Positions 6,863 to 8,092 of a stretch of 8,092 bases of DNA are shown in pieces. Made by a program: the position numbers and the translations under genes. Position 1 is the stretch's first letter. Each line of letters opens with the position of its first letter. The notes under the pieces were generated by a model, which ran no database searches, was not told where the DNA came from, and worked only from the letters and a program-made list of their open reading frames with translations. This stretch comes from Bacillota bacterium (lineage in GTDB: Bacteria > Bacillota_G > Limnochordia > DTU010), in NCBI GenBank assembly GCA_012799255.1, contig JAAZLQ010000159.1:1-8092 (forward strand), written 5' to 3'.

Positions 6863-8092
6863 TTAAAAGTTAAGATTTAAACCTACATTAAATGCACGTG
6901 TCTGTGGCATCAAACCACCGCGTTCGTCACGGTTGTCGGGATCTATATAAGGTTCCTTTGCCCAAAGAAAGAGGTTGGTGCCACTTACATAGATACGGAA
7001 AGCGGACAAATGCAGCTTGCCGGTCAGCGAAGTGGGGAGGCTGTATCCTACCTCGGCACTTTTTAATCTGAGATAACTTCCGCTACCCATTTTGTAGGTA
7101 GAACCCCATTCCGAGCCCTGCGGTTCGTTGTTCGTGTAAGAACCGTACAAGCGAACGTATTGTTCATTGCCGCTCATTTCGGGTGACCAGAAATACCAGT
7201 GTTTTTCAAATACGTTGTCATTGTTGGAGAAGTGCCACATGATTTCCCAGTTTTTACTGAATTGAGAACGTCCTGAACCCTGGAACAACATGTTGAAATC
7301 AAGTCCTTTGTAGTTTGCTCCCAGGTTTATTCCGTACTGTAGTTCGGGTACCGTACCATAGCCTTGACGGAACGCATCCGCCTCATCAATGATACCGTCG
7401 TTATTAAAGTCCAGGAATTTTAGATCTCCGGGCTTGACTTCCGTGTTGCCGGGTAATCCCATTTGGTTGGGACTGTTGTAGATTTCTTCGTAGGTTTGAA
7501 AAATACCTATTGCCTGATACAGGCTTTGTACACCGATGGAATATCCTGCCTGTCGTTGATAGGGTAGTCTGCCTTCAGGGTCGTTTCTTTGAATAACCTT
7601 GTTTTGGGCAAATGAAATATTGGCTTTTGCAAAATAGGAAAAGTCTTTACCTACTTTGTTTCGGTGACTGATTTCCACTTCAAAGCCTTTATTTTTGACA
7701 ATACCCAGGTTGGCTGATTTAAAAGAAGCACCTACATAAGCGGGGGTGATGGTAGCCATACCACCGGAATCAATTAAAATTCTATCGCGGTACTCATGGA
7801 AAAAATCAAAGGTTACACCCAAGAGTCCTCTCCACCAATCGGATTCGAATCCGATATTGGATTTGCGTCCCACTTCCCAACTTACATTGGTGTTGGCAAT
7901 GCTTCCCATGCGGATGCCCTGCATCCAGGTGTCTCCTACACCCGTTTGGAAAGCGTTTACGTTGTCATAGGTCTGCAAATAAATAAAGCGTTGATCGTTA
8001 CCGCCGGGTAATTTATCATTTCCAACCCAACCGATCGAGCCGCGAATTTTGAGCATACTCAGATGTCTTGACAGTGCGGATTCGCTGATAAA
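6863..8092 (-). CDS. SusC/RagA-family TonB-dependent outer-membrane transporter, C-terminal part (5' end outside window)
   Basis: This is the C-terminal ~409 residues of a SusC-like transporter, which imports oligosaccharides or other nutrients across the outer membrane with TonB energy. The frame is open to the right edge: 12 codons (FISESALSRHLS) precede the first Met at 8056, and the run through MLKIRGSIGWVGN matches the SusC barrel block FLKNSKLLDFLKLRGSYGLVGN of the second SusC in this window. The Met is therefore internal and the true start lies beyond position 8092. Visible family features are alternating beta-strand sequence, a SusC-type loop KPGDLKFLDFNNDGIIDEAD (about 7376-7435) with the look of a calcium-binding DxNxD loop, the late block YLRLKSAEVGYSLP, and the terminal beta-signal ending FNVGLNLNF with the final Phe typical of outer-membrane barrels. 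Its stop is 6 bp before the SusD-like gene, the standard SusC-SusD coupling. The plug, TonB box and any N-terminal signalling domain are not in view. The substrate is unknown. Confidence 0.96.
   Translation of the reverse strand, partial: FISESALSRHLSMLKIRGSIGWVGNDKLPGGNDQRFIYLQTYDNVNAFQTGVGDTWMQGIRMGSIANTNVSWEVGRKSNIGFESDWWRGLLGVTFDFFHEYRDRILIDSGGMATITPAYVGASFKSANLGIVKNKGFEVEISHRNKVGKDFSYFAKANISFAQNKVIQRNDPEGRLPYQRQAGYSIGVQSLYQAIGIFQTYEEIYNSPNQMGLPGNTEVKPGDLKFLDFNNDGIIDEADAFRQGYGTVPELQYGINLGANYKGLDFNMLFQGSGRSQFSKNWEIMWHFSNNDNVFEKHWYFWSPEMSGNEQYVRLYGSYTNNEPQGSEWGSTYKMGSGSYLRLKSAEVGYSLPTSLTGKLHLSAFRIYVSGTNLFLWAKEPYIDPDNRDERGGLMPQTRAFNVGLNLNF

Noticed and set aside
6863..8056. Met at 8056 as the real start of the first SusC-like gene, implying a 397-residue protein
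   Set aside because: The frame is open for 12 more codons to the edge and the sequence there aligns with the middle of the SusC barrel, so the Met is internal and the gene is cut by the window edge.

Overview
The window looks like the middle of a glycan- or nutrient-uptake locus (PUL-type operon) from a member of the Bacteroidota, most likely the Bacteroidales. The evidence is two tandem SusC/SusD pairs, surface-lipoprotein signals with acidic residues after the Cys, the SusD 'QNPGW' C-termini, the lack of strong Shine-Dalgarno sequences, and A/T-rich gene junctions. The genus and the substrate cannot be read from the sequence.

Every supported gene is on the minus strand, so transcription runs from high to low coordinates. 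In that order: (1) the C-terminal ~409 residues of a SusC-like TonB-dependent outer-membrane transporter, entering from beyond the right edge (8092-6863); (2) its SusD-like lipoprotein partner (6856-5168), 6 bp downstream; (3) a second, complete SusC-like transporter (5119-2315), after a 48-bp gap; (4) its SusD-like partner (2303-645), 11 bp downstream; (5) a small 148-residue lipoprotein of unrecognised family with an Ig-like sequence pattern (613-167), after 31 bp; (6) the first 48 codons of a secreted protein with an export signal (146-1), after 20 bp, running off the left edge. No gap exceeds 48 bp, there is no terminator-like hairpin, and the plus strand has no credible gene, so the whole window is probably one transcript.

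By analogy with characterised SusCD complexes, each SusC barrel would import a ligand captured by its SusD lid, powered by TonB. The small lipoprotein and the truncated secreted protein would be accessory binding or processing components. The two pairs are clearly divergent, so they are not a recent duplication and may take up different products. No regulator (HTCS, sigma/anti-sigma, SusR), recognisable catalytic domain, RNA gene, mobile element or CRISPR lies inside the window.

The observations most worth a second look are the second SusC, which starts almost directly at its TonB-box/plug region with no N-terminal carboxypeptidase-regulatory-like domain, the unrecognised small lipoprotein, and the secreted gene truncated at the left edge. 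I found no clear sign of a wholly new system; this is mostly a well-formed member of a known locus type with a few undescribed parts.
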